Below, piece after piece: positions 11,912 through 23,319 of a DNA stretch of 60,675 bases. Position 1 is the first letter of the stretch. Every line of letters begins with the position of its first letter. Source of the stretch: Tieghemiomyces parasiticus. Its lineage: Eukaryota > Kickxellomycota > Dimargaritomycetes > Dimargaritales > Dimargaritaceae. The notes below the pieces were generated by a model. It was not told where the DNA came from. It ran no database searches and was given only the letters and a program-made list of their open reading frames with translations. A program made the translations under genes and the position numbers. The stretch is taken from positions 1-60,675 of the forward strand of contig JANBPT010000180.1 in NCBI GenBank assembly GCA_027575765.1, written 5' to 3'.

Positions 11912-12739
11912 GTAAGTATTCCCCCTTTTCCTTGTCCGTCCCTGGCCCGCGCCGAGCCAGTCACTCGTGTTGCACATGTTCTAAGCTGGCCGTGGCCTTC
12001 TAGGCCTGCCTGGTGTTTTAGACTGCAATGACCTGCAGTCTATAGCCGTACCTTGCCTGTAACTGAAGCGAAGTATCTGGCGGACGAAAGTGCGTAGAGA
12101 GCTTCCGTGCCCTCGGGCCTCCGCCATTAGGCCAGTGTCGCTAAAGTCGATAACCACCCTTCTTCCTTCGCCCCTTCGTATCTTAATACCTACTACGTGA
12201 AAATCGCTGCCGGATCAAACGTTGACGCTGTTTGACTATCACACGCCGGTCTCGCTCTTTTTTTTTTGCGCCTGTGCATAACCCACAATCCACTCTCACA
12301 CGACTTCCTCGCTTACTGGTGTTAATTTGACCCACCTCGACGTATTATCCCTGCTCACATGCATGGCTTCCATCTCCCCTTATCTATACACTCCATCACT
12401 CTAACCTACTTGCTATTTAACCCGTGCACCGTTCTGTCTCGGCTGAACCATATCCTCTTTTTTCTTCTCTGCCAGTTTTATATAGATAGACTATATGTAC
12501 ACTGTCTTCAGTTGTCACCCTCTGCAGCACACCATCATTTGACGTACTATTAGCTCCTTACCCCTTACCTATCGTTACTTCCAAATTACCTGGTTCCCCC
12601 CGGGCCGCTTTCCACTTTTCTTAGCGTCGTATCTCTGGCGAGGAGCGTAACTCGTTTATAGTCAGTGCTTCCCCCTCGGTTCCAAGCTGCCTGGTTGAGC
12701 TACCCTCTCCCTTTGTGGTACACACACACGCACCTTTAG
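11912..12739 (+). other. Possible 5'-UTR intron of the thioesterase gene
   Basis: A consensus donor (C|GTAAGTATT) at 11912 and a good acceptor (CACCTTTAG) ending at 12739, nine bases before the ATG at 12749, could bracket an 828-nt leader intron. This is longer than most introns in the window. There is no coding constraint to test it. Confidence 0.3.
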
Positions 12740-12748
12740 CCCACCACT

Positions 12749-13672
12749 ATGACGACATCGGCCAGTAACGGACATCCCGCTAGTGACGGGCGTCCCACCA
12801 AGGCCCTGAGTCTGCCGGCCCGCCCGCCACCCTTTGCCGCCGATATCCACGACCTCTACGTGGACGAGCGTCCACCGCCTAAGGCCCCCTGGTCGGCGGC
12901 TCGCCAGGCCCTCCAAGACCGTATCAACGAACTCCCGCTGGTGCAGGCCCTGCGTCATCGCAAGGACAAGTTCCACGAGTTCCAATCAGTATGGGAATTA
13001 AAGGGTGACGTCCGCGACAACCACCTGCTACTAGGGTCCCTGTCGGGCCAGAACCAACTGCCGGTTTACCCCATCACGTTCCGCCACCTGAAGGAGGACG
13101 ACCCGTTTAGCTTCGTCACGGACGGCGACGAAAACACTGTCGAGTCCCCACAGGGCCAGCTGCAGCAGGGGCAGACCAATGGCGGCGATACCCAGGCCGA
13201 ACTACCTTCTTATGTTGATATGCTGATGAGTAACCAGACCGACACGGCCATGACCCAGATCATGTACGTCGGACGGGCTCTTTGCGGCCACGACGACATC
13301 ATCCACGGCGGCCTCCTGGCCACCCTCCTAGACGACGCCTACGCTCGTCTGGGGTTTTCCTTCCTTCCGGGTCATCTGGGCTTCACTGCTAACCTCAACA
13401 TCAATTACCGCTGCCCAGTCCCGGCCGATATAATGATCGTCATCAAGATCGAGCTGGTGAAGTACGAGGGTCGGAAGGTTTACTTGTCGGCGCGTATCAC
13501 CAGTCTAGACGGCAAATTCCTGTTTGTTGATTCGACTACTTTGTTTGTTGCCCCCAAGGTTGCCCCGGTGTCATCGTTGAATACGCGGAACGGTGAGAAA
13601 CCGGTTGTGTCGAAGGGTGAGGTAAAGAGGCAGGAGGAAAACGGTGGAGGTGTGCCGAATGCGGCAGAGTGA
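12749..13672 (+). CDS. Hotdog-fold (4HBT/PaaI-like) thioesterase family protein
   Basis: A single-exon ORF of 307 aa with a true ATG. The first 60 residues are Pro-rich, followed by a conserved-looking helix (LPLVQALRHRKDKF). The C-terminal half is a hotdog domain: HDDIIHGGLLATLLDDAYAR (His-Gly-Gly at about residue 186 with the acidic LLDD helix), then GFTANLNINYRCPVPAD and a closing strand GRKVYLSARITSLDGK. This matches the THEM4/FMP10-like group of eukaryotic PaaI-type acyl-CoA thioesterases, which hydrolyse acyl-CoA thioesters. Many relatives are mitochondrial, but I see no clear presequence. The tail after FVAP is low-complexity. The exact substrate cannot be read from sequence. Confidence 0.88.
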   Translation: MTTSASNGHPASDGRPTKALSLPARPPPFAADIHDLYVDERPPPKAPWSAARQALQDRINELPLVQALRHRKDKFHEFQSVWELKGDVRDNHLLLGSLSGQNQLPVYPITFRHLKEDDPFSFVTDGDENTVESPQGQLQQGQTNGGDTQAELPSYVDMLMSNQTDTAMTQIMYVGRALCGHDDIIHGGLLATLLDDAYARLGFSFLPGHLGFTANLNINYRCPVPADIMIVIKIELVKYEGRKVYLSARITSLDGKFLFVDSTTLFVAPKVAPVSSLNTRNGEKPVVSKGEVKRQEENGGGVPNAAE

Positions 13673-16600
13673 GCACCCTTACCTCCCCCCCCCTGCTCCT
13701 AGATGGACGAGCCGATTCGCCAGCTCTACGCAATTAATCTGGCCTTATTCTAGTCCATAGACTTATAGTAGCTACCTTGCACAGGTGTTTGATAGCATTG
13801 ACCAGGTTACTTGGGGACATTTGTAACCGGTTTCTTCACACCACCCCTTGTTTATAGAATTGTTCTTATATATAGATATATATATAAACGTTTGTCAGTG
13901 ATTGTGATCCCTGTGATATGTTTGGTGGTTAATATATCCGTAGGTCATTTTTGGCTCAATTCAAGCCACCTATCCCCCACGATCAAACCAGCATTGGTTT
14001 TCAATTTGAGCAGATATAATATGTAGCACAGATGCCGTCCACCAAAGGCCGCGGATATGTCCATCGAGGTTGTTTTTTCTCGCATATCGCCTGTTCCGTT
14101 AACGAATTATCGCCGTTGTATTGTGCACGCCACCGGACGATTCGTTCTTGGCGCAACTCAACACACGAAACCATTGCGCTGGGGCGCATGACGCGCCTAG
14201 AGCAAATAATGTGATCCCGAACTCTTTACGCGCGACCATTCCAGTGTTTTTTAACCTTCGCTATCCGCCGTATCCACCGAAGGACGACAGGCAATATATC
14301 ATCTTCGACCATCTCCGTTATTTTCACAGTTTTTCCTCTATCGTTATTCCTGTTCCGTCGTCGCCTCCAGAAGCTTCTTTCTGACCCACCCTTAATACCA
14401 ACGTGCGAGAGTACCATTACGTACCCTCGCGCCCCTTACGCTCCCATTTCGCCCCGCCCCCTTTCACGTTTGCGTTCACACACACGTTCCCGTACCCTCG
14501 TTTCGCCCGGTTTTGGAACATCGCTATCTACCTATTCAGGGCTTCTGGGAGAAAATGGTGCTAACCAGATTCAGGTCAGGCTTGTGTCGGCTTTCATCAC
14601 GACCTTCCGCAGTAGACTGACTATTACATTGGACACCCCTAGCGGAAATGCTTGCTTACATCACTGAGAGGCGGAATAAGGGTGTGAGGGCTAGACTCTG
14701 CCCCACTTCTGCAGTTGATGTTTAGGTGATCAATTAAAGGTGGAAATGGCTGTAGCTTTCACCTGGCTTGGTCCAAGCACTACTACTCGGCTCTGTTACT
14801 AAATAGGGGGTAATGTCGACAATCACGTCTGGTATAATACGACTGGCTTGACGACTGCCTTCTCATATTCCATTGATATGGCCGGAGCCGAGGCAAACCC
14901 TCCTCCTCCTTTTTCTTCCCCTGGTACATATCCCACCATCCTCCCCCCTCCATCGACTTGTATATGGATAACCTTTACAACCTAGTGTCATTGTAATAGA
15001 TCAGCTGAACGTTTTATATTTTATTCTATTCAAGGACGCAGCTAATCGTCGGGAGCTGTGCCGACCACATATGGGGATGGATGACTGTAATTATGATGCC
15101 TCACTTCATAAACATTTTAACGGGATAGCTCATGGACCCCGAGGAAGCGTATGCAAGGCCGATTCAAGCTTGTTGACGCCAAATAACGTCGGCTCTTTAG
15201 CGAACTTTTCTTTTCCTGATCCTCTTCGTCTCCTCTCCCCACCCACCTAACCACATGATAAACCCTACCCTATCTCCTCTTAGACAAAAGACCGCTCGCT
15301 CGATGACGACTGGTCCGTGGAGTACGCACAACTGGTGGCGATCACCATGATCGACAGGGCCCGCCCAACAGGACCAGACTGGCCACGGTCACTACCTGCT
15401 ACATTTTAGCCTCGTACTTTCCCCCTCCCTTCTATTCTTTGCAAAAGGTGCCAGGTGACATCACCACAGGGCCAATCCCGTGACCCACTTATATTTACAT
15501 TCCTAACTAGGACGGCCTATCCAATGTATCAATGGTTTTTTTAAAAAAAGCCAGTGGGATTGACCTGGAGGCCTTGGGTCACCTGCCTTTCGCATGTTGC
15601 TCCATTTGGCCTTCATTTTCCATGTCTGACAGATGGATTACGAGGCGAGAGGTACGAACAAGATGGTCATCCCTTTCTCCGATCAAACTTTGGAGCCCTG
15701 GATTTACGCATGCTCCCCCTTTCCTTCCCTGGAGCGTCATCGTCTTCATATAGCCCGCCATTACGTATTCAATTGAAAGAAGCTACTTTATCAACCGGCC
15801 TATAGCGGTGTTTTCTCTCCCCTCTCATTACTGCCGACGGTCTCTATTACGCCTCCAATCCAAAGCAGCGCTTTTGATTTTACCCCTTGCGTTCAATGGC
15901 AGCCAGCGCGCGTGTATGTGTATTTTTGTTTCCTCTCTCGATACATTGGGGCCAATCGCCTAATGATGCCTTCAACCCAGTGGACAGGTTCATGACACTC
16001 CCTACCTAAACCATTCTCCCATAGGACTATCCGCCTCCTGGCCAGCAGCGTTTATCTCCACTGTGGCCCTTCCACGCGACGTTACTAAACACTGTCCCCG
16101 GTATGGATTAACGGAGGCATATCCGAAGCCAGTAGTAGATTTGGGGTCGAGTGTATCACGATGCGATCCTTGTAGATTGAGCCTTTCTAGTCCCCCCTAC
16201 TCCATTATCTGAGGCGGTGCAGTCGTTTATAGTATTGCTCAAAGACAGTGCGTTCTTTTTTTTGAAGGGGAGAAAGTAGTGCACACTACAGTTCTATATT
16301 ATACCAGGAGGTTGAGCAAAGAGCTTAGGCACCATAACTAGCTCACGTGTCCGTATCCGCCGACGCCCGGTCGTCTGACAAGCGGGTTGAGGTGATAAGG
16401 AGGGGGGAGGGGTTCCACGCGACAATAAAGAACAGGGAGAGGTGGAAAGGAAGCACGGGTAGCCGCCCTGTTGCACAGCTTGACCCGCCTCCCTATTTCT
16501 TTGCCTATCTGGACGCCAGGACAGAAAGATGGGCGGACGGATGTACCAGAGAGGGAAGAACGGCTGGTCTATAAATTTAACGGGGGGAGACCTCGCCGAC

Positions 16601-17845
16601 CACTCTGGGTACCGCTTTTATTATATAATTTTTTTTGCCACTATCCTTCGCCACGCTTTGGCACCTCCGCCGCCTAAATATCTCGTTTATCCATACTATT
16701 CCCTAGACCAATTACCCTCTGTGGCCTATTAACCCCCCCCCGCTTGGCCGTGCCGACGGGTCCCGCCAGCCGTCACGTCAGCCACCTGCTTCGGCGACCA
16801 CCCAAACCCACCTGCTGTATTACCCTTTTGGGGCGCCACCTTTTCACACCGGTGTTTGACCACACGTTGTTCTCCTCTTCTTCCCGTTCTCCCCCTACTC
16901 ACTCACATACACACTCTCTCGCTATCTGGCAAGATAATTCTCTAGCAGTGCTCGATAAACCCCTACACTATACATGTCTCTTGGTGGATTGGTACAATTA
17001 TTTGGAGACACGCGCGCAAGCTCCCCGATACTCCCCAACCCTCCCCCTGGTCCCCCACCTTGACACTGCTCTCCCCTCACGCTCTACTCATTCCATACAC
17101 GTTGTTCCATTTTTATGCATTTTTTTTGACGAGTTATTCGATTCAGGCCCGTGACGACCTATTATTTACCCATCACTTTCTTCACAGTTCGGCCGGGGAT
17201 CTCATTCAATTATTGGTTTAAACTAGGCCCCCCTTTAATCACGATACCAGACTTTGGGACCGGACCGCCTATAATTTTCCCGGACCATCATTAGCCTCCC
17301 TTTTCCCTCCCCTTCCTTCAGCGGCCCCATTGTCTATATTTCCTCACGGCTATCCTAAACTTCTGCGTTCCCCTCTTACCGTCGTTCAGCTTGTCACTTT
17401 CTCTCTCCATTTTTTTTACCAGAGTTTTATTCTTGATTATTTAGCCTCTCCATTCGCATGAAACTCCCTTCCTTTGCTACGTTTCTACTTTCAAGACTAT
17501 TTAGATGCTCGGCAGATCCCTACACTTTCATAATTAAGGGTCAAATTCCCCCCTATTTGTAAATACCTTTTGCACTCGGCGCCATAGGGTAGCCCATCTC
17601 CAGACACGCTTTTCTAAAGCCCGCCTGCCCATTAATATGCAATTCACTCGTTTTCCTCACTGTTAGCTATTGCGCTGCATCGTTCAGTTAGCGAATCCCT
17701 GGCCCTCCTTTTTCATACCTGTCACATTAATCGATTTTTCTGCCTTGGGCCCATATTATGCCTTATCTCGAACCCCACCGCCTATCTACCCTATTCTGCT
17801 GCACACGGACCTGAATTACGGCTACTCTCACTCTTCACGGAAACC
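13673..17845. other. Long gene-poor, pyrimidine-rich region
   Basis: No domain is recognised in 4.2 kb. The + strand becomes strongly pyrimidine-rich from about 14.2 kb up to the ATG at 17,846. Possible exon-like pieces occur between 15.0 and 15.8 kb: an open frame at about 15,030-15,250, and acceptors with branch-like CTAAC motifs ending near 15,284 and 15,510. No frame links them into a recognisable protein. Confidence 0.4.
13867..13886. repeat. TA-rich microsatellite
   Basis: A short tract of alternating TA interrupted by one AGA, about 200 nt downstream of the thioesterase stop codon. Confidence 0.8.
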
Positions 17846-20254
17846 ATGCTGGCCCTCACTACCACCAGCCTTGTCCGGCGGCTAGTCCTGCGGCACCATA
17901 GTCCAGTGGTGACACGGTCGGGTCACACCGATCCTCCAAGCCACGCCTCGACCGCCCTTCTTTTGTCCCCCGGGCTATTTCGTCGTCCGGCTTCCAACCC
18001 GCTCGTCTTCGCCACCTCTTTATTACTCCTAGTCTGCATTTTTTTCACCACCACGGCCACGGCCCGGATAGTAGTCGCAGACCCGACCGGCAGCCCAACG
18101 GCTGAGCTGTCTTACCCATCCTACCGGTTTTTCGCTGACCCGGCGGCCTTGGCAAAAAACTTGAATGCGACCAAACAGGCCGCTCGGCTCGTAGCCCTGC
18201 AGGTCACCGGACCCCATTGTTCGATCAAACTCGCTCCGAACGCTACTCGACCTAAGCCTATCAGTAGGGCGGAACTGTCGGATGGAGGAAAGTCCAAGAA
18301 TGAAACGTCTATTGTCGACAGCCCTGCTATGTCCGCCCTGTTTATTACCTGGTCAGAGGCTGCAAAGGGTGGGTGTCGGGAGTACGCTCAGGTAAGTCGT
18401 TATTATCCTTTTTCCCCCCTTTTTTAGTTTGCTATGCGGATTAATAAGGGTGGTGGCGTATTAGTCTTGGGTCACTTGGATTGCGCAAGTTCCTTCGTCT
18501 TTCGCGATCGCCTATGGCAAATGAGGAACCCCGTAACTGTAGCAGGTTTGTACAGTGTACTGCAGGGCATGTGCATCATTTCAGCCAACTAACCTATAAA
18601 CACCCCTTTACTACCCGCCCCCGCTAACTAAACCTGCGTTTGGACCCCTGCGTCACCCTACCAGCTTGTGTCCCAGCTACCCGCCCTGCAGAAAACTTGG
18701 TCGACCTCTCAAAATGGTTCTCTGGCCTATTTTCTACTGGCAGCCGACTCGAGCTCGGTCGACCACTTTGGTGCCTTCGACACCAACCGGTACGGCAATT
18801 ACCGGCGCCACCTTGATGCATTGGCCGATTCGGGGGTTGCCCGGGCCTTTACCCTGCTACTCACCTCCCGAGCCGCTGGCGATATCCTCACCCAGCGGCT
18901 GACCCGTGAATCCGACTTGGACGTGGTGGTGCGTCTGGTGGACGAGCGCGGGCCCTGGAACCACCTGCTGGCCTCCACGGGTTTCCACTTTCAGCGATGG
19001 TTTTTTTTCGCTCTATTCCTCGCCGCTGCCGCTATCGTTCTGGCCTGTACTGGTCGCCTGCTCTACACTCAAGGTTGGCGGCTTAACCTCGTCGTCGGTC
19101 TGTATCTGACCGTTCTGGTCTACCTGGTTACCATGGCCGCTATCCCGCTCCAGGGCTACCTCACCCCGGTCCAATGCGGCTTCCACTTACTCTTCATGCT
19201 CCCCGGGTTTATCGCCACCTACTGTGTCATACTGAGATGGACGCGCACGGTGGGCCGGCTCTACCCACCGACGACTATGGTGGCCCTAGTTAGTGTCCGC
19301 CTGGCGCCTTGCACCGTTGTCCTGACCCTCATCACCACGACGCTAGGTGTTGCTTTACTGACCATCAGCTACTCCGCGTCTGCCCGCCTGTGGTCCGTCC
19401 AACGGGCCGGAATCCTCACCTTACAGTACGCAGCGCTCCCGAGTTTCGTCCTTCAGTTGCTCTCCAGCGCGTTCCTCGCCGTGCGGACCCGGTGCCACGT
19501 AAACCGTTCCCCCCTTACCTCGAGTGGCCTCTCGGCGCTGCGTCGATTCACCCTGCTGGTGGGCCTACTCACCCTGGGCTGGCTACTGGTGGCTCTAGCG
19601 CTCCTTCTAACGCTCACTGGCCGCGTTGTCGAACGGCCCTCTCTATACCTCGGCCGCATTGTGCTCCATCAATTGGGCGCCTTGGTGCTCTCTACGATCG
19701 TGCTTATCGACCTTTCGATGCACCGCTACCGCGATGCACCTACCATCGTTACTGCCACGGCCACATCCACCGTCACGAATGCATCCGTCATCGACGTCCC
19801 GTTAAATGCTGAGTTGTCTACCGCCCGAAGTGGTGGTCCTCTATCCTTCACTGCAAAGCCGACTAAATCCAAGTTGACTATGGCCATATCTTCGTCGTCC
19901 TTCTTCCATTTCACCTCGTCGTCACCGATGGTCGCCGACCGTCCTAGTACTTGCCTGGGTAAAGGACTGATGGATTCTACCGTTCACCGTGAGCCCCTTC
20001 ATAGTAATGCTACCCGCCGGGCTTTTACCCTACCATCATTACCCCCAGCCGCTCAGTTCTTGAAACGCACCGTAGGTAGTCGGTCAGGGCACCAACGACT
20101 GGCATCCATGCAGGACGTTAGTCCGGTCATGTCCGCCCCGTCTTTCAATACGGCCCCAGGCGGCTCGTCTCACCGTAATGACTCCCTCTCGCCGCTGGCT
20201 TCGACCCCGGAGCTGCGGTTCCAAGATGACGCTTATTTTACCGCCAGCCCCTAA
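17846..20254 (+). CDS. Seven-transmembrane receptor-like protein
   Basis: Two exons (17846-18391 and 18665-20254; 273-nt intron GTAAGT...CAG, phase 0) give 711 aa. A hydrophobic segment at about residues 52-73 acts as an internal signal sequence, and no later in-frame Met allows a shorter signal peptide. About 220 residues follow with N-glycosylation sequons (NAT, NET), the likely ectodomain. Seven hydrophobic segments then lie at about 295-314, 322-344, 355-372, 395-417, 436-455, 477-498 and 512-532. A 180-residue Ser/Thr-rich tail ends the protein. Signal, ectodomain, 7 TM and cytosolic tail is the layout of a G-protein-coupled receptor, but I recognise no family signature, so ligand and coupling are unknown. 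A poly(A) signal follows at 20346. Confidence 0.8.
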
Positions 20255-20345
20255 TTCGGCGGGATGCCCGGAGACCTGCTCTAAAGAGTAAGGCTTTAGC
20301 CTTACCTTGTCGGGATGGTGTGTGCGTATAGATTTGTGATTGGAT

Positions 20346-20351
20346 AATAAA
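20346..20351 (+). terminator. Poly(A) signal AATAAA of the 7-TM gene
   Basis: A consensus AATAAA 92 nt downstream of the stop codon, followed by an AT-rich stretch. Confidence 0.5.
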
Positions 20352-20517
20352 AATAGTTACTTGAATATATACAAATTGGACACGGTTCAGTTGGCGTGAC
20401 TGGATTAATATGACTGCACGATTTAACCAGGATTGGCGAAGGGGAACTTTTGCATGAATACATGTGGGTGCCACCATGCTAAATTGGTAAAGTGTTCGTT
20501 GTTTGACAATCCGGATA

Positions 20518-20523
20518 TTTATT
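20518..20523 (-). terminator. Possible poly(A) signal of the Gly/Ser-repeat gene
   Basis: AATAAA on the minus strand, 300 nt downstream of the stop of the gene ending at 20822. The two convergent genes share this 570-bp interval. Confidence 0.35.
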
Positions 20524-20821
20524 TAAAGCGGTCGAGATTTGGATGTGGTAGTCCAAGAATATGTACATGAGAAAAATCGTAGAGGAGGGCCAAACCTCCC
20601 GGAAAAGAAAGTTGAGAAGGACCGTGAAACATATGCTAAGGTAGGAAATGAATAATAAAAAAATCAATGCCTCGAAAGGGGCGTAGAAAAAGTTTACAAG
20701 CGAAAAGTAAGGAGGTGGGAGACAAAACAGAAGCGAAACGAGCAAGGCATCAGAAACCCAAACTGGAGGGTCAACTTAGGGAAACGAGAGGAAGGGGGTT
20801 ACTAGACGCTATCCTTTCCGA

Positions 20822-21649
20822 TTAATCCACATTGTTCATCGAACTGCCATAGCCGGAGCCGTAGCCAGAGCCAGAGTCGGAGCCGTAGCCAGATCCGAAG
20901 CTAGAGCGGAAGCCAGAGCCGGAGCCGGAGCCAGATCCGAAGCTAGAGCGGAAGCCAGAGCCAGATCCGAAGCCAGAGCCAGAGCCAGAGCCAGATCCGA
21001 AGCCGGAGCCAGAGCCAGATCCGAAACCGGAGCCGGAGCCGGAGCCGAAGCCAGAGACAGAGCCGGAGCCGGAGCCGGCGCCGAAGGTATCGTTCTCATC
21101 ATATTCGTCAGGGCTGAATTGGTCATTTCCAGAGTCGAGATTGTAGTCGTCAGCCTCATCAATGACGCTAGAGAGACTACGGCCCTTACCGTTGAAGAAC
21201 AGATCCTTGCCAGTAAAATCGTTTCTCCCGAACTCGGAACCGAATTCGTCATCACCGTTGTCGATGTCGCTGATCAGTTTGTCAGTCAGCTCATCAGGGC
21301 TGCCAAGGTCATCCGAATCCTTGTTTAAGGTGCTGCGGCGGGTAGAGCCGGGAGTAGAGTTATCGATGTCAACGAAGAGGTCACTGCTGTCGGGCGCCAA
21401 GCCATTTTCGTCACGGAGGAGGTATTCGCGCCAAGAATCATCACTGTTACCATTGTAGTCCTCCGACGGACCGCCAGTACGGGAGCCAGAAGAGAGACCC
21501 TGGCGGGGCCTATCCGCAAGCTTCGAGAAGTTGCCACCGTAGTCGCTGCCATCGCCCAGGGCTCCTTGGTTGATGCCAGGGGTCATGATCTGCAACTGAC
21601 CGCCGGAGTAGGTGGCAGGAGAGCCGCGAGGGTAGCCGAGGCCGCTCAT
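20822..21649 (-). CDS. Gly/Ser-rich repeat protein, disordered
   Basis: A single-exon 275-aa frame from an ATG. Residues 1-185 are polar and acidic, with short recurring Asp/Ser segments ([25 protein letters not shown]). The C-terminal 85 residues are nearly pure Gly, Ser, Phe and Tyr in units such as [16 protein letters not shown] and GYGSDSGSG. There is no signal peptide, membrane segment or Cys. Such tails are seen in structural, RNA-granule or phase-separating proteins; the function here is unknown. A TATATAAA element lies about 175 nt upstream of the ATG and the leader is pyrimidine-rich on the sense strand, which supports expression. The gene converges with the 7-TM gene. Confidence 0.75.
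   Translation of the reverse strand: MSGLGYPRGSPATYSGGQLQIMTPGINQGALGDGSDYGGNFSKLADRPRQGLSSGSRTGGPSEDYNGNSDDSWREYLLRDENGLAPDSSDLFVDIDNSTPGSTRRSTLNKDSDDLGSPDELTDKLISDIDNGDDEFGSEFGRNDFTGKDLFFNGKGRSLSSVIDEADDYNLDSGNDQFSPDEYDENDTFGAGSGSGSVSGFGSGSGSGFGSGSGSGFGSGSGSGSGFGSGSGFRSSFGSGSGSGSGFRSSFGSGYGSDSGSGYGSGYGSSMNNVD
20831..21088 (-). repeat. Gly-Ser coding minisatellite
   Basis: An imperfect tandem array of 6-, 12- and 18-nt units (plus-strand motifs such as GAGCCAGAGCCG and CAGATCCGAAGC) encoding the GSG/FGSGSG tail. The units vary, so the array is diverged rather than freshly expanded. Confidence 0.85.
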
Positions 21650-21822
21650 AGTGCTGGGTAAAGGTGGAGCGTGGAGGAGGGTGAGAGAGGTGGGATAAAT
21701 GGCCAGCGACGAGCGGACCGAGAGGCGGAAGGCGGTTGGCGAGACAGGTAGAAGGCAGTAGTAAGGAAGAAAGGGCTTGTGAGTTGGTTTGATTTAAAAT
21801 GGTATAGCGGCAAGTCGAGGGG

Positions 21823-21830
21823 TTTATATA
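21823..21830 (-). promoter_or_regulatory. TATA box of the Gly/Ser-repeat gene
   Basis: TATATAAA on the minus strand, 174 nt upstream of the ATG at 21649, followed by a pyrimidine-rich leader. Confidence 0.55.
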
Positions 21831-23319
21831 TTCAAGTTTTCGGGGACATAACGGACCTAGAGACGGCAGTTCCTACGGGGCAGTGGGGTGCGAAAGCGAG
21901 GAGAGATGGGGGCCAAAAGGGGGAGGTTCGAGTGGCCAGGTCCCGTGTAAGCCCTCCTTCACCATGGCCGTTTACTTCTCTAGCTCCTCTCCGCCAGCCT
22001 AGCGGTATACCCAACGGCGGTTACCCACGCCTTTGTTCCACCTTGTCCACAAAGGTAACTAAGGTCTAATTAGCGTTTGGTTCCGGGCTCCCGAACCCAC
22101 CACACCTGCAGGCGCGGGGCCCGCCCGTGGTTTTGGCGCCCTACTCTCCCCTCGTTTTTTTTTTTTACTTTCGGTCCACGCCGCTGCCTTAGGTGGTTGA
22201 GCGAGGCAGAGGAGGACGCAGTGAAGATGGTTTGTACAGCCAACGTTTTCCCATTCAAAGGCGACGGGGGGAGGGGTCTCTCCCTACCGTCCCCGTTCTC
22301 CAATCGTCACCAAGATGATCCGAAAGAGGCTGCGTCTTGCTCTCAAGCCATAAAGGTCATCCCGCGTCCACACCTCTCTTTTTGGACATTGTCGCCGAAC
22401 AATGCGGCGCCTGCGACCCCAGTAAGACCGGAGTACCAACCGACGTAGGGAAAAAAAGGGAAGGAGCAGTCGGAGATATAGCCGAACTGCGCGACGTCCC
22501 AAATCATCAACGATAAGGGGGGGGACGTTGGAGGTTAAGTTCAGCCGGGGCGCGGGACCCACCTTGGCGCCGGTCCCGCGTCAACGGACCGCCGAGCCCT
22601 ATTCCTTTTTTTTCTGTCCACCTTATTGCGGCCGCGGAAATCAAGGAATGTGACGATGGCAAGGTAAGTCGTGGGTGGTGCCAAAACAGGCGACAGAGAC
22701 GGAAGGTCCAGACAGCGGCAAAGGGTGATGACGAGGGCGAGGCAACGTAACGTGAATTCTCGAGTAACGAACCCGAGCCTACATGGTTGACTGCCAAGTA
22801 ATTGTTCGGCCGGCCCGTGGCTGCGCAGCTGCGACGACGCAATACGCACGAGTGGAGATCGGCGACCGATTGGAGGGGAGGAATGGCAAGTCAGGCAGGA
22901 TGAGTGGAAGTTTTTAGGTCGTCTCATGGTTGGACCTGGCCTTGGACACCGGAAAATGAACCTCACCAACTTTACCCCCGTCCCGGTTATCCACATGCAA
23001 TCGTTGGCAGGAGGATGACATATGCGAACACGATGGTTTATTCAATCGAATGATCACCAGGGATAACTCGCGTATCGGTACTCCAACGAGCTGATGGCTA
23101 AAAATACAGTTTTCCTTGTAAGGGAAACGAGTGACCGCGGCTCATCCTATTCACGCAGCCTATACATCCCATGTCTATCAGCTACTGTTGGCAGACGGTA
23201 GGGCTCGAAAGTAATTGTAGATAAGACGGGCCCGGTCCTCGTTCATGAATGGCACCTGGCGCACTAGATCATCGGAAGAGCTGCTGGGTGTTAAAAATGG
23301 ACAGACAGCGAAGAGTTAG
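21831..23319. other. Intergenic, no supported gene
   Basis: Several overlapping open frames on both strands lack domains. A strong splice donor (GGCAAG|GTAAGTCG) on the + strand near 22,663 has no convincing partner exon. The region sits upstream of the Gly/Ser gene and downstream of FANCM. Confidence 0.45.

Noticed and set aside
20831..21088. Direct-repeat array considered as CRISPR
   Set aside because: Units are 6-18 nt, contiguous and in frame, with no spacers; it is coding Gly/Ser repeat.
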